From Pseudonocardia alaniniphila (GTDB taxonomy: Bacteria; Actinomycetota; Actinomycetes; Mycobacteriales; Pseudonocardiaceae): DNA of 64,000 nucleotides. The position numbers were made by a program, and so were the translations under genes. The notes under the pieces were generated by a model. The model was not told the origin of the DNA and did not search any database. It saw only the letters and a program-made list of their open reading frames with translations. This document shows positions 9,283 through 17,335 of this stretch, piece by piece. The stretch spans positions 62,001 to 126,000 of the forward strand of contig NZ_JAKXMK010000020.1 of NCBI RefSeq assembly GCF_022524485.1. Reading direction: 5' to 3'. Every line of letters begins with the position of its first letter. Positions within the stretch are counted from its first letter, which is position 1.

Positions 9283-9294
9283 GTGCATATGCAC
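9283..9294. promoter_or_regulatory. perfect 12-bp palindrome over the PucR-type regulator start
   Basis: GTGCATATGCAC is a perfect inverted repeat covering both possible start codons (GTG 9283 and ATG 9289) of the regulator gene and lying at the edge of the 74-base divergent promoter region. Its position suits an autoregulatory operator that could also act on the urease-like operon. Binding by the regulator is an inference. Confidence 0.4.
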
Positions 9295-10467
9295 GATGGC
9301 GACCCTGAGGATGCCGGGCGGGAGCGGTGGACCGCGCTCATCGGCAGGCTGCGCGGCGACGCGGCGACGCTGGTGGTGGCGTTCATCGAACGGGTGCAGG
9401 CGATCCCGCCCTACGGGCGCGGCGTCGTGCCGATGGACCGGCTGGTGACCGACGCGACCCTCACCTTCGACGTCCTCCTGCGCCGGCTGGCCGGCCAGAC
9501 CCTCCCCGACGGTATGCGCTCCATCGCGCCGACGATCGGCCGTGACCGGGCACGGCGCGGCGTGCCGCTGGACGACCTGCTCACGGCTGTGCGGCTGGAC
9601 TTCCGCGTGCTCTGGTCGGCACTGCGGGATCGCGCCGCCCCGGCCGACGAGGCACTGCTCGTGGCTCACGCCGAGGACGTCTGGAACGTCGTCGAGGAAT
9701 ACTCCGCCCAGATCCAGGTGAGCTACCAGGTCGAGGCAGCGCTGCTCGCCAACGAACTACTGGGTGAGCGCACGATGCTCGTGGCGGCGCTGCTGGACAA
9801 CGAGGCACCCACCCGCGACGAGGTGGCCAGGGTGGCCGTCGCCCTCGACGTGGAGGTGGACGCCGACCTGCTCGTGGCGGCCGCCCTGCCGGCGTCGGGG
9901 CAGTTGCTCCGGCGCGCCGCCGACCGGCTCGGCGCCGGCGGCCGGGAGGTGCACGTGCAGTCGACCGGCCGGCACGTGGTGCTCCTCGCGCGCTGGGAGG
10001 GTGGCACCGGCGCACCGGTGCGGGCGGCGCTCGCCGGGGTGCCGTGCGGCGTGGGCCCGCTCGCGCACGGGGTCGCGGCAGTACCGCGCAGCGCTCGGCT
10101 GGCGGGCGAGCTGGCCGACCTCCTGCCCGGCCTCGACGGTCCGCGCCAGCTGCCCGATGCGTGGCTCCCGCTCGCCGCAGCGAGGCTCGCCGACACCGCC
10201 GACGAACTCGTGCGAGCCGAGCTGGCCGGGCTCTCCCTCGCGCCGCCGCGCGAGCGAGAGCGGCTGGTGGAGACCGTGCGCGCCTACGCCGCTTCCGGCT
10301 CCGTCGCCGACGTCGCGGCGCGCCTGTACTGCCACCGCAACACCGTGCGGAGCAGGCTGCAGCGCTTCGCCGAGCTGACCGGGCGCGACGTCACGGTGCC
10401 CACGGACGCCGCTGTCGTCCTCCTCGCGATGCAGGCCTCGGAGGACCACGGACCTCGACCGGCGTGA
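9289..10467 (+). CDS. PucR-type helix-turn-helix transcriptional regulator
   Basis: PucR/CdaR-type regulator of 392 residues. The last 60 residues form the family DNA-binding domain: a helix with VAARLYCHRNTV followed by RSRLQRFAELTGRDV. The N-terminal half is a helical sensor region with RsbRD/PucR-type character and no catalytic motifs. PucR proteins control purine, allantoin and other nitrogen-source genes, which suits its place divergent from the urease-like operon. No clear ribosome binding site precedes ATG 9289 or GTG 9283, so translation may be leaderless or weak. A perfect palindrome spans the start region and may be its own operator. Confidence 0.86.
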   Translation: MHDGDPEDAGRERWTALIGRLRGDAATLVVAFIERVQAIPPYGRGVVPMDRLVTDATLTFDVLLRRLAGQTLPDGMRSIAPTIGRDRARRGVPLDDLLTAVRLDFRVLWSALRDRAAPADEALLVAHAEDVWNVVEEYSAQIQVSYQVEAALLANELLGERTMLVAALLDNEAPTRDEVARVAVALDVEVDADLLVAAALPASGQLLRRAADRLGAGGREVHVQSTGRHVVLLARWEGGTGAPVRAALAGVPCGVGPLAHGVAAVPRSARLAGELADLLPGLDGPRQLPDAWLPLAAARLADTADELVRAELAGLSLAPPRERERLVETVRAYAASGSVADVAARLYCHRNTVRSRLQRFAELTGRDVTVPTDAAVVLLAMQASEDHGPRPA

Positions 10468-10551
10468 CGCGGAGGCAGCACGCGTGGTCGACTCGGCGGC
10501 GGACGCCGGAGCGCGTCCGGACATCGAGGAATGAACGTGACAGGAGCGAAC

Positions 10552-10971
10552 GTGACGGAACTGTCCCCCTTCCACCTGGCCGTCCCCGTCGACGACATCG
10601 CGCGTGCGCGCGAGTTCTACGGCGGCGTGCTCGGTCTCGCCGAAGGCCGCTCGGATGTCCATTGGGTGGACTGGGACCTCGACGGCCACCAGTTCGTCAC
10701 CCACCGGGCGCCGGGCTCGGGGCCCGTCGGCCATAGCGACGTGGACGGTCACCGCGTGCCCGTACCGCACTTCGGGCTCGTGCTCACCGTGGAGCGGTTC
10801 CACGAGATGGCCGAGCGGCTCCGCGCGGCGGGCACGGGGTTCGTGATCGAGCCCTACCTGCGGTTCGCCGGCGAGCCTGGCGAGCAGTGGACGATGTTCC
10901 TGCTCGACCCCGCTGGCAACGCACTCGAGTTCAAGGCGTTCAAGGACCGGTCGCAGCTGTTCGCGAAGTAG
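10552..10971 (+). CDS. VOC-superfamily (glyoxalase/dioxygenase-like) protein
   Basis: Vicinal-oxygen-chelate protein of 139 residues with one beta-alpha-beta-beta-beta pair. Likely metal ligands are His8 (FHLAVP), His73 (VPHFGLVL) and Glu126 (NALEFKAF), as in glyoxalase I and type I extradiol dioxygenase domains. GTG 10552 is preferred over ATG 10531 because AGGAG stands five bases upstream and the protein then begins directly with the first domain strand. It stands alone between the PucR-type regulator and the aminotransferase. The EPYLRFAGEPGEQW segment resembles uncharacterised VOC proteins common in soil actinobacteria; the reaction is unknown. Confidence 0.86.
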   Translation: MTELSPFHLAVPVDDIARAREFYGGVLGLAEGRSDVHWVDWDLDGHQFVTHRAPGSGPVGHSDVDGHRVPVPHFGLVLTVERFHEMAERLRAAGTGFVIEPYLRFAGEPGEQWTMFLLDPAGNALEFKAFKDRSQLFAK

Positions 10972-11052
10972 GCCGCGGATCGCGGGGTCCTGCGAAGAGT
11001 CCGGTATCCGGCCCGAGGTGGGTGTGCCCGCTCGCGGGTAGGGTGATCACGC

Positions 11053-12312
11053 ATGAGCGATACCGGGACGGACACCGCTTTCTGGCACCCCTTCGCCCCG
11101 ATGGGCGCGGTTCGCCACTCCGAGTTCGTGATCACCCGCGGCCAGGATGTGTGGCTCTTCGACGAGCAGGGGAGCCGCTACCTGGACGCCACGGCGAGCC
11201 TGTGGTGCGTCAACGCCGGGCACGGGCGTGCCGAGATCGTCGAGGCGGTCGCTGCCCAGATGCGCGAGCTCGCCACGTACCAGACGTTCGGCGACTTCGC
11301 GAACCATCCGGCCCAGGAGCTCAGCCGCCGCCTCGCCGCGCTCGCGCCGATGCCCGGGGCCAAGGTCTTCCTGGCCAGCGGCGGCGGGGACGCGATCGAC
11401 ACGGCGGCAAAGATGTCCCGGGAGTACTTCGCGCGCACCGGTGAGCCGGAGCGCACGGTGTTGATCAGCCGCGAGTACGCCTATCACGGCACCCACGGCT
11501 TCGGCACGTCGCTCGGCGGCATGCCGGCCAACCGGGTCGCCGCGCCGTTCGTGCCCGACGTCGTCCGCGTCGCCTACGACGACCCCGCCGCGCTCGAGAA
11601 GGAGATCGAGCTGATCGGGCCGGAGCGGGTGGCCGCGTTCTTCGTGGAGCCGGTGATCGGTGCGGGCGGCGTGCTTCCCCCGCCTCCGGGATATATCGAG
11701 CAGACCCGCGATATCTGCAGCCGCCACGGCGTGCTGTTCGTGGTCGACAGCGTGATCTGCGGTTTCGGACGGCTCGGCGACTGGTTCGGCGTCGACCGTT
11801 TCGGTGTCGTCCCCGATCTCGTCGTTTTCGCCAAGGGCGTGACGAGCGGGTACCTGCCGCTGGGCGGAGTCGTGGTCCACGAACGCGTGGCCGCTCCGTT
11901 CTGGGAACCGGGCGCACCCGCATTCCGGCACGGCGCCACCTACGCCGGGCATCCGACGGTCTGTGCCGCCGCCCTGGCCAACCTCGACGTCCTCGCCGAC
12001 GAGGGCCTGCTCAAGCGTGCCGAGTCGTTGGAGACCACGCTGCACGCGGCCCTGCGTTCGCTGGGTGACCATCCGCTGGTGGCGGAGGTCCGCGGTGGCA
12101 CCGGGGTGCTCGGGGCGCTGGAGTTCGACCCCGAGCGGCTGGCCTCGGAACCCGGGTTGCCTGCCGTGGTCGCACGCCACGCGCGTGAACGGGGCGTCCT
12201 GATCCGGCCCATGATCAGCTCGGTCGCGTTCTCCCCGCCGCTCACCCTCACCGACGATCACCTCGACCTGCTCACCGCGGCCGTTCGCGGCGCACTCGAC
12301 GCCGCCGCTTGA
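11053..12312 (+). CDS. class III aminotransferase
   Basis: PLP-dependent class III (omega-amino acid or diamine) aminotransferase of 419 residues. Lys261 in FAKGVTSGY is the Schiff-base lysine, Asp232 in the VVDSVICGFGR strand should bind the pyridine nitrogen, and the YAYHGTHG and HGATYAGHP motifs are in their usual places. The common DEVICGFGRTG motif reads DSVICGFGRLG here, a substitution beside the cofactor. Amino donors in the family include beta-alanine, 4-aminobutyrate, putrescine and taurine. It appears monocistronic, so no pathway can be assigned. Confidence 0.92.
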   Translation: MSDTGTDTAFWHPFAPMGAVRHSEFVITRGQDVWLFDEQGSRYLDATASLWCVNAGHGRAEIVEAVAAQMRELATYQTFGDFANHPAQELSRRLAALAPMPGAKVFLASGGGDAIDTAAKMSREYFARTGEPERTVLISREYAYHGTHGFGTSLGGMPANRVAAPFVPDVVRVAYDDPAALEKEIELIGPERVAAFFVEPVIGAGGVLPPPPGYIEQTRDICSRHGVLFVVDSVICGFGRLGDWFGVDRFGVVPDLVVFAKGVTSGYLPLGGVVVHERVAAPFWEPGAPAFRHGATYAGHPTVCAAALANLDVLADEGLLKRAESLETTLHAALRSLGDHPLVAEVRGGTGVLGALEFDPERLASEPGLPAVVARHARERGVLIRPMISSVAFSPPLTLTDDHLDLLTAAVRGALDAAA

Positions 12313-12542
12313 TCGCTCTGATTACCCGGAGCGCACGACACGCCGAAGGGGACGGTTCTGTCGTGGGTTGACGATCACATTGGGTGAGAAAGGTGGGACA
12401 TCGCGACCCGGGAATCGCCACAGGTGGTACCGGGTCTCACTCAGCCAGGCACCCCTTCCGCCGGGACCGCGCTCTTTTCCACATCGGGTCGTTGACCCGA
12501 GTGAGAAAAGGCCGGATGGCGGCCCTGGATGGGGAGTGTGCG

Positions 12543-13820
12543 ATGGCCGGTGAGGTGGTAAGTGGACGGCCCATGGCCCGGCACGCCGCGACCGATGACG
12601 GTATGAGCGGTGTGCTGGCCGAGGGCCGCGAGAGCGTTCTGACCGAGGATCGCCCGTACATGGGCGATCTCCTGAGGACACCGCCCGCGAGCATGGAAGC
12701 GCTCGACGAGCTCGCCCGCAGGCGGGCCTCGGCAGAGCAGGCCGCCATGGTTGCCGAGATCGATGCCGCCGCCGCTGCGGCCAGGGCTGCTGCGGCCATC
12801 GCGGCCGCCGCGCGCGCGGCGGAGGAGGCCGAGGCCGCGGCGGACGCCGCAGGCCGGGCGTCCGACGAGGCGACGGCCGCGGCTGCGGCCGAGGAGCGCA
12901 CCAGCGCCGCACTGCGTGCCGGTATCCGGCAGGGAGCGCCTGCCGGACCAGGACAGGCCTCGTGGGTGCTGGCGGGTGGACCCGACGAGGGCCCGCGGTC
13001 ATGGACCGTGATGCCGGGCGCGGCGCCGGGTATGGGCGCGCTGCCTCCGGGCCGTCCGATGCCCCCCGGGCCGGCGTCGTCGTACCCCTCGATGTTCCCC
13101 GTGGGCCACCCTGAGCGGGCTCCGTGGGACGTGCCGCCGGACGAGACTCCGACGGTGGAGGGAGCGACGGCCGGTCGCCGTGCGGCTCGCCGGCACGCGG
13201 CCGAGGCCGCCGAGGCGGAGACCACCGTCTTCCCCGTCGACGACAGCGACTACGAGTACGACGAGGACTACGCGGAGGACCTCGACGTCGACGAGTTCGA
13301 CGACGAGCCGGAGTCCGACGAGGACGCGGCCGAGGACCAGCGCGTGCGGCGGCTCGACCGCAAGCTCGCGGAGCGGCAGCCACGGCGCTTCGGCCGGCGG
13401 CCGGTGCTGGTGGTCGTCGGGGTCGGTGCCGTGCTGGCGATCGTGGCGCTACTCGCCGCGCTGGTCAGTGCCGGGCCCGATCGCCGTCCGGCCGACGTCG
13501 GCTCGCCGCTTCCCACGATGGCGCCGCAGCCTCCGGCGGTCCAGGTGCCGCCGCCCGCGCCCGGCCCGGGTGCCGGGCCCGTGGAGGTCGACCCGACGAG
13601 CGAGAGCGCCGTGACCTTCCTGCGGGCGCTGCGTGCCGCCGAGATCCCGACGAGCCGGTCCGGCCGCGCGGAGATCGAGACCGCCGCGGTGATCTGTGAG
13701 GAGCTCGGCCAGGGCGTCACCGCGGACAAGATCGCGAGGACGGTGCCCGCCGCCCTTCCGTCGGTGCCGCGCAGGCAGGCGGCCGAGGTCGTCGACCTCG
13801 CGAAGGATCTCTACTGCTGA
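12543..13820 (+). CDS. DUF732-like single-pass membrane protein with Ala-rich coil
   Basis: 425-residue protein in four parts: an alanine-rich helical or coiled-coil stretch near residues 75-125, a Pro/Gly-rich linker, a strongly acidic tract (DDSDYEYDEDYAEDLDVDEF) before Arg-rich RRFGRRP, and one membrane helix near residues 290-312. The outer C-terminal 70 residues look like a DUF732 domain with a Cys pair (ICEEL and the terminal DLYC). GTG and ATG codons further upstream are open; ATG 12543 is chosen because GGGGAG lies six bases before it, with ATG 12516 as alternative. It is convergent with the lipoprotein gene. Function unknown; the layout suggests a cytoplasmic scaffold anchored to an extracellular domain. 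Confidence 0.8.
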   Translation: MAGEVVSGRPMARHAATDDGMSGVLAEGRESVLTEDRPYMGDLLRTPPASMEALDELARRRASAEQAAMVAEIDAAAAAARAAAAIAAAARAAEEAEAAADAAGRASDEATAAAAAEERTSAALRAGIRQGAPAGPGQASWVLAGGPDEGPRSWTVMPGAAPGMGALPPGRPMPPGPASSYPSMFPVGHPERAPWDVPPDETPTVEGATAGRRAARRHAAEAAEAETTVFPVDDSDYEYDEDYAEDLDVDEFDDEPESDEDAAEDQRVRRLDRKLAERQPRRFGRRPVLVVVGVGAVLAIVALLAALVSAGPDRRPADVGSPLPTMAPQPPAVQVPPPAPGPGAGPVEVDPTSESAVTFLRALRAAEIPTSRSGRAEIETAAVICEELGQGVTADKIARTVPAALPSVPRRQAAEVVDLAKDLYC

Positions 13821-13857
13821 GCCTGGGGGGTCGGCGCGCTCTGCTCCCGTGGGGGGA

Positions 13858-15438
13858 TCACGGGGGGCAGAGCGTTCCGGCTTGCGGGATGATTCCTCCC
13901 ACCAGCATGGCGTCCACGACCGAGCTGACGCAGGGGGTGCGCGGATAGGCCCCCGTCCCGGAGCCCTGCCACCCGAGGAAGCGGGCAGAGGCCAGGGAGT
14001 CGGCGGTGCGCCGGGAGCCGTCCTGCGGACCGCGCGGATCGGCCGCCGTGCCGATGACCAGGATCGGAGGTGCGCCGTCGGCCTGGCCGGTGGCAGGCGC
14101 CGGACCGCCCGCCGGCCATGGGGCGCAGTCCAGCAGCCGGAGCGCGAACGTCCCGCCGAAGATCGGGTACGTCGTGCGCCACCGCTGTGCGAGATCGCTG
14201 ATCTCCCCCGGGGACAGGCGCCGCCGGGCATCGTTGCAGCTGGCCGCGAGCATGCCGTCGAACTGCCCTCTCGGCCCGACCAGCGGTGCGAGCCGGGTGA
14301 GCAGGGGAGCGGGGTCACCGGTGTTCGCCGCGGCCAGCGCCCGGCCGAGCTCGGGCCAGTCCCGCGGCTCGGCCAGTCCGGCGAGCAGCGCCGTGATGGT
14401 GGCACCCGCGGTGAGCCGTTCGCCGTCGGCTCCGGCGAGGGGTTGCGTGCGCAGCCGTTGGATCAGCGCGATGACCGTGGCGCGCGGGTCCGGTCCGAGC
14501 GGGCAGTCGGCGCGGGCCGTACATGCCACGGCGAACGCGCCGAACGCCGCCTCGGCGGCACCGGCTCGGCTCTCGCTGAGGTCGGGCTCGTCGAGGGTGG
14601 GGTGCGTGGGACCGTCGAGCACGAGCCTGCCGACCGCCGTCGGTGTGGTGCGCGCCCAGTCGGCGAGCGCCGTCGCCCCGTCGCCCACACCGATCGCGGA
14701 GAGCCGGTCGACGCCGAGCGCGTCGCGGAGGAGCTCGATGTCCGAGGCCGAGGCCGATGTGCGGTAGCCGCTGAGCCCACCGTCGAGCGCGAGGTTGCAC
14801 TCCTGCACGACCGCACGGGCCTGCTCCAGCAGCGAGTCGAGCGTCGACTCGTCCGACTTCCCGGGATCGGCGTCGACGAGGGCGGCGCGGGCGTTGTCGG
14901 GCGCGCAGTCGAGCAGATCCTCGCCTGCGCCGCGGCGATCCAGCCCGATCAGCGTGTACTGCTGCAGCACCTCGGGCGACACCTGCTCAGCGAGCCGCAC
15001 GGCGTTGCGGGCCGACGGCACGGCCGTAGAGTCGCCCAGGGCGAGCAGCGGCGGGTTGTCCAGCGGAGACGAGGCCAGGCCGACGCGCACCACGCCGAGC
15101 GAGGCGGCGCCGAGCCCCGGCTGGTCGGGGTCGGCGGGCACCGTGAGCTCGCTGCACTCGACCCGCAGCGTCCGGTCGGAAGGGACGGGCGTGGGCAGCA
15201 TCGCGAGCTCGTCCTCGGTGCAGTCGGTGAACGGCATCGAGGAGTGCTGCTGCTCCGGCGCGGGCAGCGAGACGTCGGGGAGCGGTGGCTGATCGGCGGG
15301 GCTCGTCGGCGCGGCCGGCATGTTCTCACCGCGCACGGCCACCGGCGGGCGTTGTGACGGGCCGACGGTGCAGCCCGCGACGAGTGCGGCCAGGCAGACG
15401 AGCACTGCGGCGACCGCATGACGCGGTGGTCGTGCCAC
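13858..15438 (-). CDS. TAP-like alpha/beta-hydrolase lipoprotein with degenerate catalytic triad
   Basis: Secreted lipoprotein of 526 residues. A signal peptide ends in the lipobox LVAGC (Cys23). The rest resembles tripeptidyl-aminopeptidase-type alpha/beta hydrolases (SlpD/TAP): an oxyanion strand LIGLDRRGAGED, a segment SDIELLRDALGVDR, and a C-terminal TAP-like domain. The nucleophile elbow expected as GVSYG reads GVGDG, so the serine is replaced. The acid Asp survives in ILVIGTAADP, but the catalytic His region (usually GHGAY) reads GTGAY. With Ser and His both gone it should be inactive as a hydrolase and may bind peptides or cell-wall material. It lies just downstream of the Asp23 operon in the same direction. 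Confidence 0.86.
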   Translation of the reverse strand: MARPPRHAVAAVLVCLAALVAGCTVGPSQRPPVAVRGENMPAAPTSPADQPPLPDVSLPAPEQQHSSMPFTDCTEDELAMLPTPVPSDRTLRVECSELTVPADPDQPGLGAASLGVVRVGLASSPLDNPPLLALGDSTAVPSARNAVRLAEQVSPEVLQQYTLIGLDRRGAGEDLLDCAPDNARAALVDADPGKSDESTLDSLLEQARAVVQECNLALDGGLSGYRTSASASDIELLRDALGVDRLSAIGVGDGATALADWARTTPTAVGRLVLDGPTHPTLDEPDLSESRAGAAEAAFGAFAVACTARADCPLGPDPRATVIALIQRLRTQPLAGADGERLTAGATITALLAGLAEPRDWPELGRALAAANTGDPAPLLTRLAPLVGPRGQFDGMLAASCNDARRRLSPGEISDLAQRWRTTYPIFGGTFALRLLDCAPWPAGGPAPATGQADGAPPILVIGTAADPRGPQDGSRRTADSLASARFLGWQGSGTGAYPRTPCVSSVVDAMLVGGIIPQAGTLCPP

Positions 15439-15455
15439 GTGCCCTCCCGATCCTG

Positions 15456-15502
15456 CTGGTGGGCGCCCAGGACTGCCCTATCAGGGCAGCCTGCCCCACC
15501 AG
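15456..15502 (-). terminator. composite GC-rich hairpin after the Asp23 operon
   Basis: A long inverted repeat lies between the AmaP stop (15528) and the lipoprotein start (15438). The outer arms are CTGGTGGG and CCCACCAG, a CAGG/CCTG pair lies inside, and the core is CTGCCCT, a 3-base loop, AGGGCAG. There is no T-tract, as is usual for actinobacterial terminators. It probably ends or attenuates the seven-gene operon, and could act on lipoprotein expression. Confidence 0.55.
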
Positions 15503-15527
15503 CGGTGTGGGGAGAGTGAACGGAGGG

Positions 15528-16205
15528 TCAGGCCACCCGGGGATGGGGCGTCGAGGTGTCGAGCTCCAGCCGTACGGCGGTGGGCAGCGCCGCGATCCCG
15601 AGCGAGTCGCGGGCCACCCCGAGCACCTCGTCGTGCAGCCGGTCGAGCACGGTTCGCACCTCGGCGTCGTCGGCCAGCCACAGCGTGAGGCGCAGGGCAG
15701 GCGCGTCGTCGGTGCCGACCATCCGTGCCCTGGCCCGTCCCACACCGGGGATGGCGCTCACCTGGGCGCTGATCGCCTCGGCCATGGCCGAGGAGCTGAT
15801 GACGATCGCGGTGTCCGGTCCGCCGTCGAGTACGAGGTCGGGGTGCCGCTCGGGCCGCAGTGACCGTGCCGCCCACGTCAGCCCCAGGAGCACGAGCAGC
15901 ACGCCGGCGCCGAGGACCACCAGGCGCGCGACGTCGGGCTGGACGCGCATCGCGTCGACGATCATCGGGTCGAGCAGCGGCCGCCCGGCCCGGGCGACGC
16001 CGAAGACGCCGTAGGACAGCAGTGCGACGAGCACACCGCCGACCATGAGGACGAGCCCGATCAGCACCGCGAGGGTGCGATCGACCGCTGCGGACCTGGT
16101 CAGGGCCGCACGGGCGCGTCTGTGCAGCACGGCGTCGGAGGGCGTCGGGCGTGGGGGACGCTCGGCAGGGACGGTGCCGTTCTCCGGTGCGACGGGCGTG
16201 GTCAT
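15528..16205 (-). CDS. amaP: alkaline-shock membrane anchor protein (AmaP-like)
   Basis: 225-residue membrane protein with two membrane helices (about residues 45-70 and 95-117) separated by a short loop, followed by an Asp23/Gls24-like cytoplasmic domain. In Staphylococcus, AmaP anchors Asp23 to the membrane. The gene is last in a same-strand run that holds the Asp23 proteins of this locus. ATG 16205 overlaps the previous stop (ATGA), which fixes the start although the frame is open further upstream. A strong hairpin follows the gene. Confidence 0.82.
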   Translation of the reverse strand: MTTPVAPENGTVPAERPPRPTPSDAVLHRRARAALTRSAAVDRTLAVLIGLVLMVGGVLVALLSYGVFGVARAGRPLLDPMIVDAMRVQPDVARLVVLGAGVLLVLLGLTWAARSLRPERHPDLVLDGGPDTAIVISSSAMAEAISAQVSAIPGVGRARARMVGTDDAPALRLTLWLADDAEVRTVLDRLHDEVLGVARDSLGIAALPTAVRLELDTSTPHPRVA

Positions 16206-16741
16206 CGGGTTCCCTGCCGTTCCTGGACGAGGACGGACACCCGCGGGCGGCGGTGCAACGGCAGCTCGTCGAGCAACTCCTCGACGCGGGCCCGGACGAC
16301 ATCGCGCAGCTCCGGATCCGCCGCGCCCCACGCCTGCGCGATCACCGACACGTGCCGCGGCGACACGGTCACCGAGGCGCTGAAGATGTCGTCGGTGCCG
16401 CGGACCCGCGTGCCCACGAGCCGGGCCAGCACCCGGGGCGCGGTGACGGCGGTGATCTCCGGCGCCGGGCCGTCCAGATTGATGTGGGAGCGCCGGGCCA
16501 GCAGCCCGACCAGCAGCAGCAGGAGGCCGAGCACGGCGACCGAGATCGCGATCCCCGGAACGGGGGCCTCGTTCCACGACGTCATCTCGACCTGGGGCCG
16601 CCAGAGGTGCCACGGCACGACGAGCCCGGTGACCACGTTGCGGCGTAGCCACGCGGCGATCACCTCGATCACGATGAGCACCCCCGCCGCGGCCATGCAG
16701 AGACCGATCAGCAGGCCGAGCAGACGAAGCAGCATGCGCAT
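16202..16741 (-). CDS. DUF6286 membrane protein of the Asp23 cluster
   Basis: 179-residue protein with two predicted membrane helices (about residues 5-30 and 63-83) and a soluble C-terminal domain that resembles DUF6286, found in actinobacterial Asp23/Gls24 operons. It sits between the second Asp23 gene and amaP, with an ATGA overlap to amaP. A role in anchoring or organising Asp23-type proteins at the membrane is inferred from this context; no enzymatic motif is visible. Confidence 0.75.
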   Translation of the reverse strand: MRMLLRLLGLLIGLCMAAAGVLIVIEVIAAWLRRNVVTGLVVPWHLWRPQVEMTSWNEAPVPGIAISVAVLGLLLLLVGLLARRSHINLDGPAPEITAVTAPRVLARLVGTRVRGTDDIFSASVTVSPRHVSVIAQAWGAADPELRDVVRARVEELLDELPLHRRPRVSVLVQERQGTR

Positions 16742-16762
16742 GTCGTTCCTCCTGGCCTGGGG

Positions 16763-17140
16763 CTACCGCGGCCGTGGCCCGAGGTGATGGGCACCGCGCA
16801 GCCCGGACACGACCACCGTGCAGGCCCGCACGTGGTGCCCGGCGAGGCGGTCGAGCTCGTGGCTCACCCGCTCACGCACGGCGCTCACCACCGTTCGTAC
16901 GGCCGCCGGGTACTGCAGGTGGAGTTCGAGCCGCACGTCGACGGCGGACGGGTCACCGGACCCGGTGGTGATCTTCGCGCTGGCTCCCGCCTCGCCCACG
17001 TCGATCCCGGCGAGTCGCCGCTCGTGGCGCAGGGTGCCCGGAACCTGGTCCGCGGCGTGCTCGACGATCTTCCGCAGGACGACCGGGTTGATCTCGAGCC
17101 GCCCCCGCTCCTCGACCGCCGGGAGGGTCCGGCCGTTCAC
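16763..17140 (-). CDS. Asp23/Gls24-family envelope stress protein (second copy)
   Basis: 125-residue Asp23/Gls24-family protein: a helix with GRLEINPVVLRKIVEHAADQ, then the alternating beta-strand pattern with VDVRLELHLQYP and a final helix before VVVSGLRG. Family members form a cytoplasmic scaffold lining the membrane and respond to envelope or alkaline stress. The start is GTG 17140, which overlaps the upstream DUF2273 stop by four bases (GTGA). A 21-base gap leads to the DUF6286 gene. Confidence 0.82.
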   Translation of the reverse strand: MNGRTLPAVEERGRLEINPVVLRKIVEHAADQVPGTLRHERRLAGIDVGEAGASAKITTGSGDPSAVDVRLELHLQYPAAVRTVVSAVRERVSHELDRLAGHHVRACTVVVSGLRGAHHLGPRPR

Positions 17141-17316
17141 CGGTCCCGACCTCGGCCGAGCATGGTGTTGATGTCGAGCCTTCCGTCGACCACCGAGCCG
17201 ATGAGGAGGCCCAGCACGCCCACGACCAGCACGATCAGGAAGACGCCGAAGCCGCCGAAGGCTCCGGCGAGGCCGAGGACGAGACCGGCGAGCAGGCCGG
17301 TCTGGGTGTAGTTCAT
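17137..17316 (-). CDS. small DUF2273-like membrane protein
   Basis: 59-residue protein, mostly two hydrophobic glycine-rich helices (about residues 8-23 and 25-43) followed by a short basic tail ending in GRGRDR. Small DUF2273-type membrane proteins are regular members of Asp23 gene clusters. The start is ATG 17316 with a GAGAAG element upstream, and the stop overlaps the next GTG start by four bases, which supports a real translated gene despite its size. Confidence 0.8.
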   Translation of the reverse strand: MNYTQTGLLAGLVLGLAGAFGGFGVFLIVLVVGVLGLLIGSVVDGRLDINTMLGRGRDR

Positions 17317-17335
17317 CTGCTTCTCCTCACGGGTG

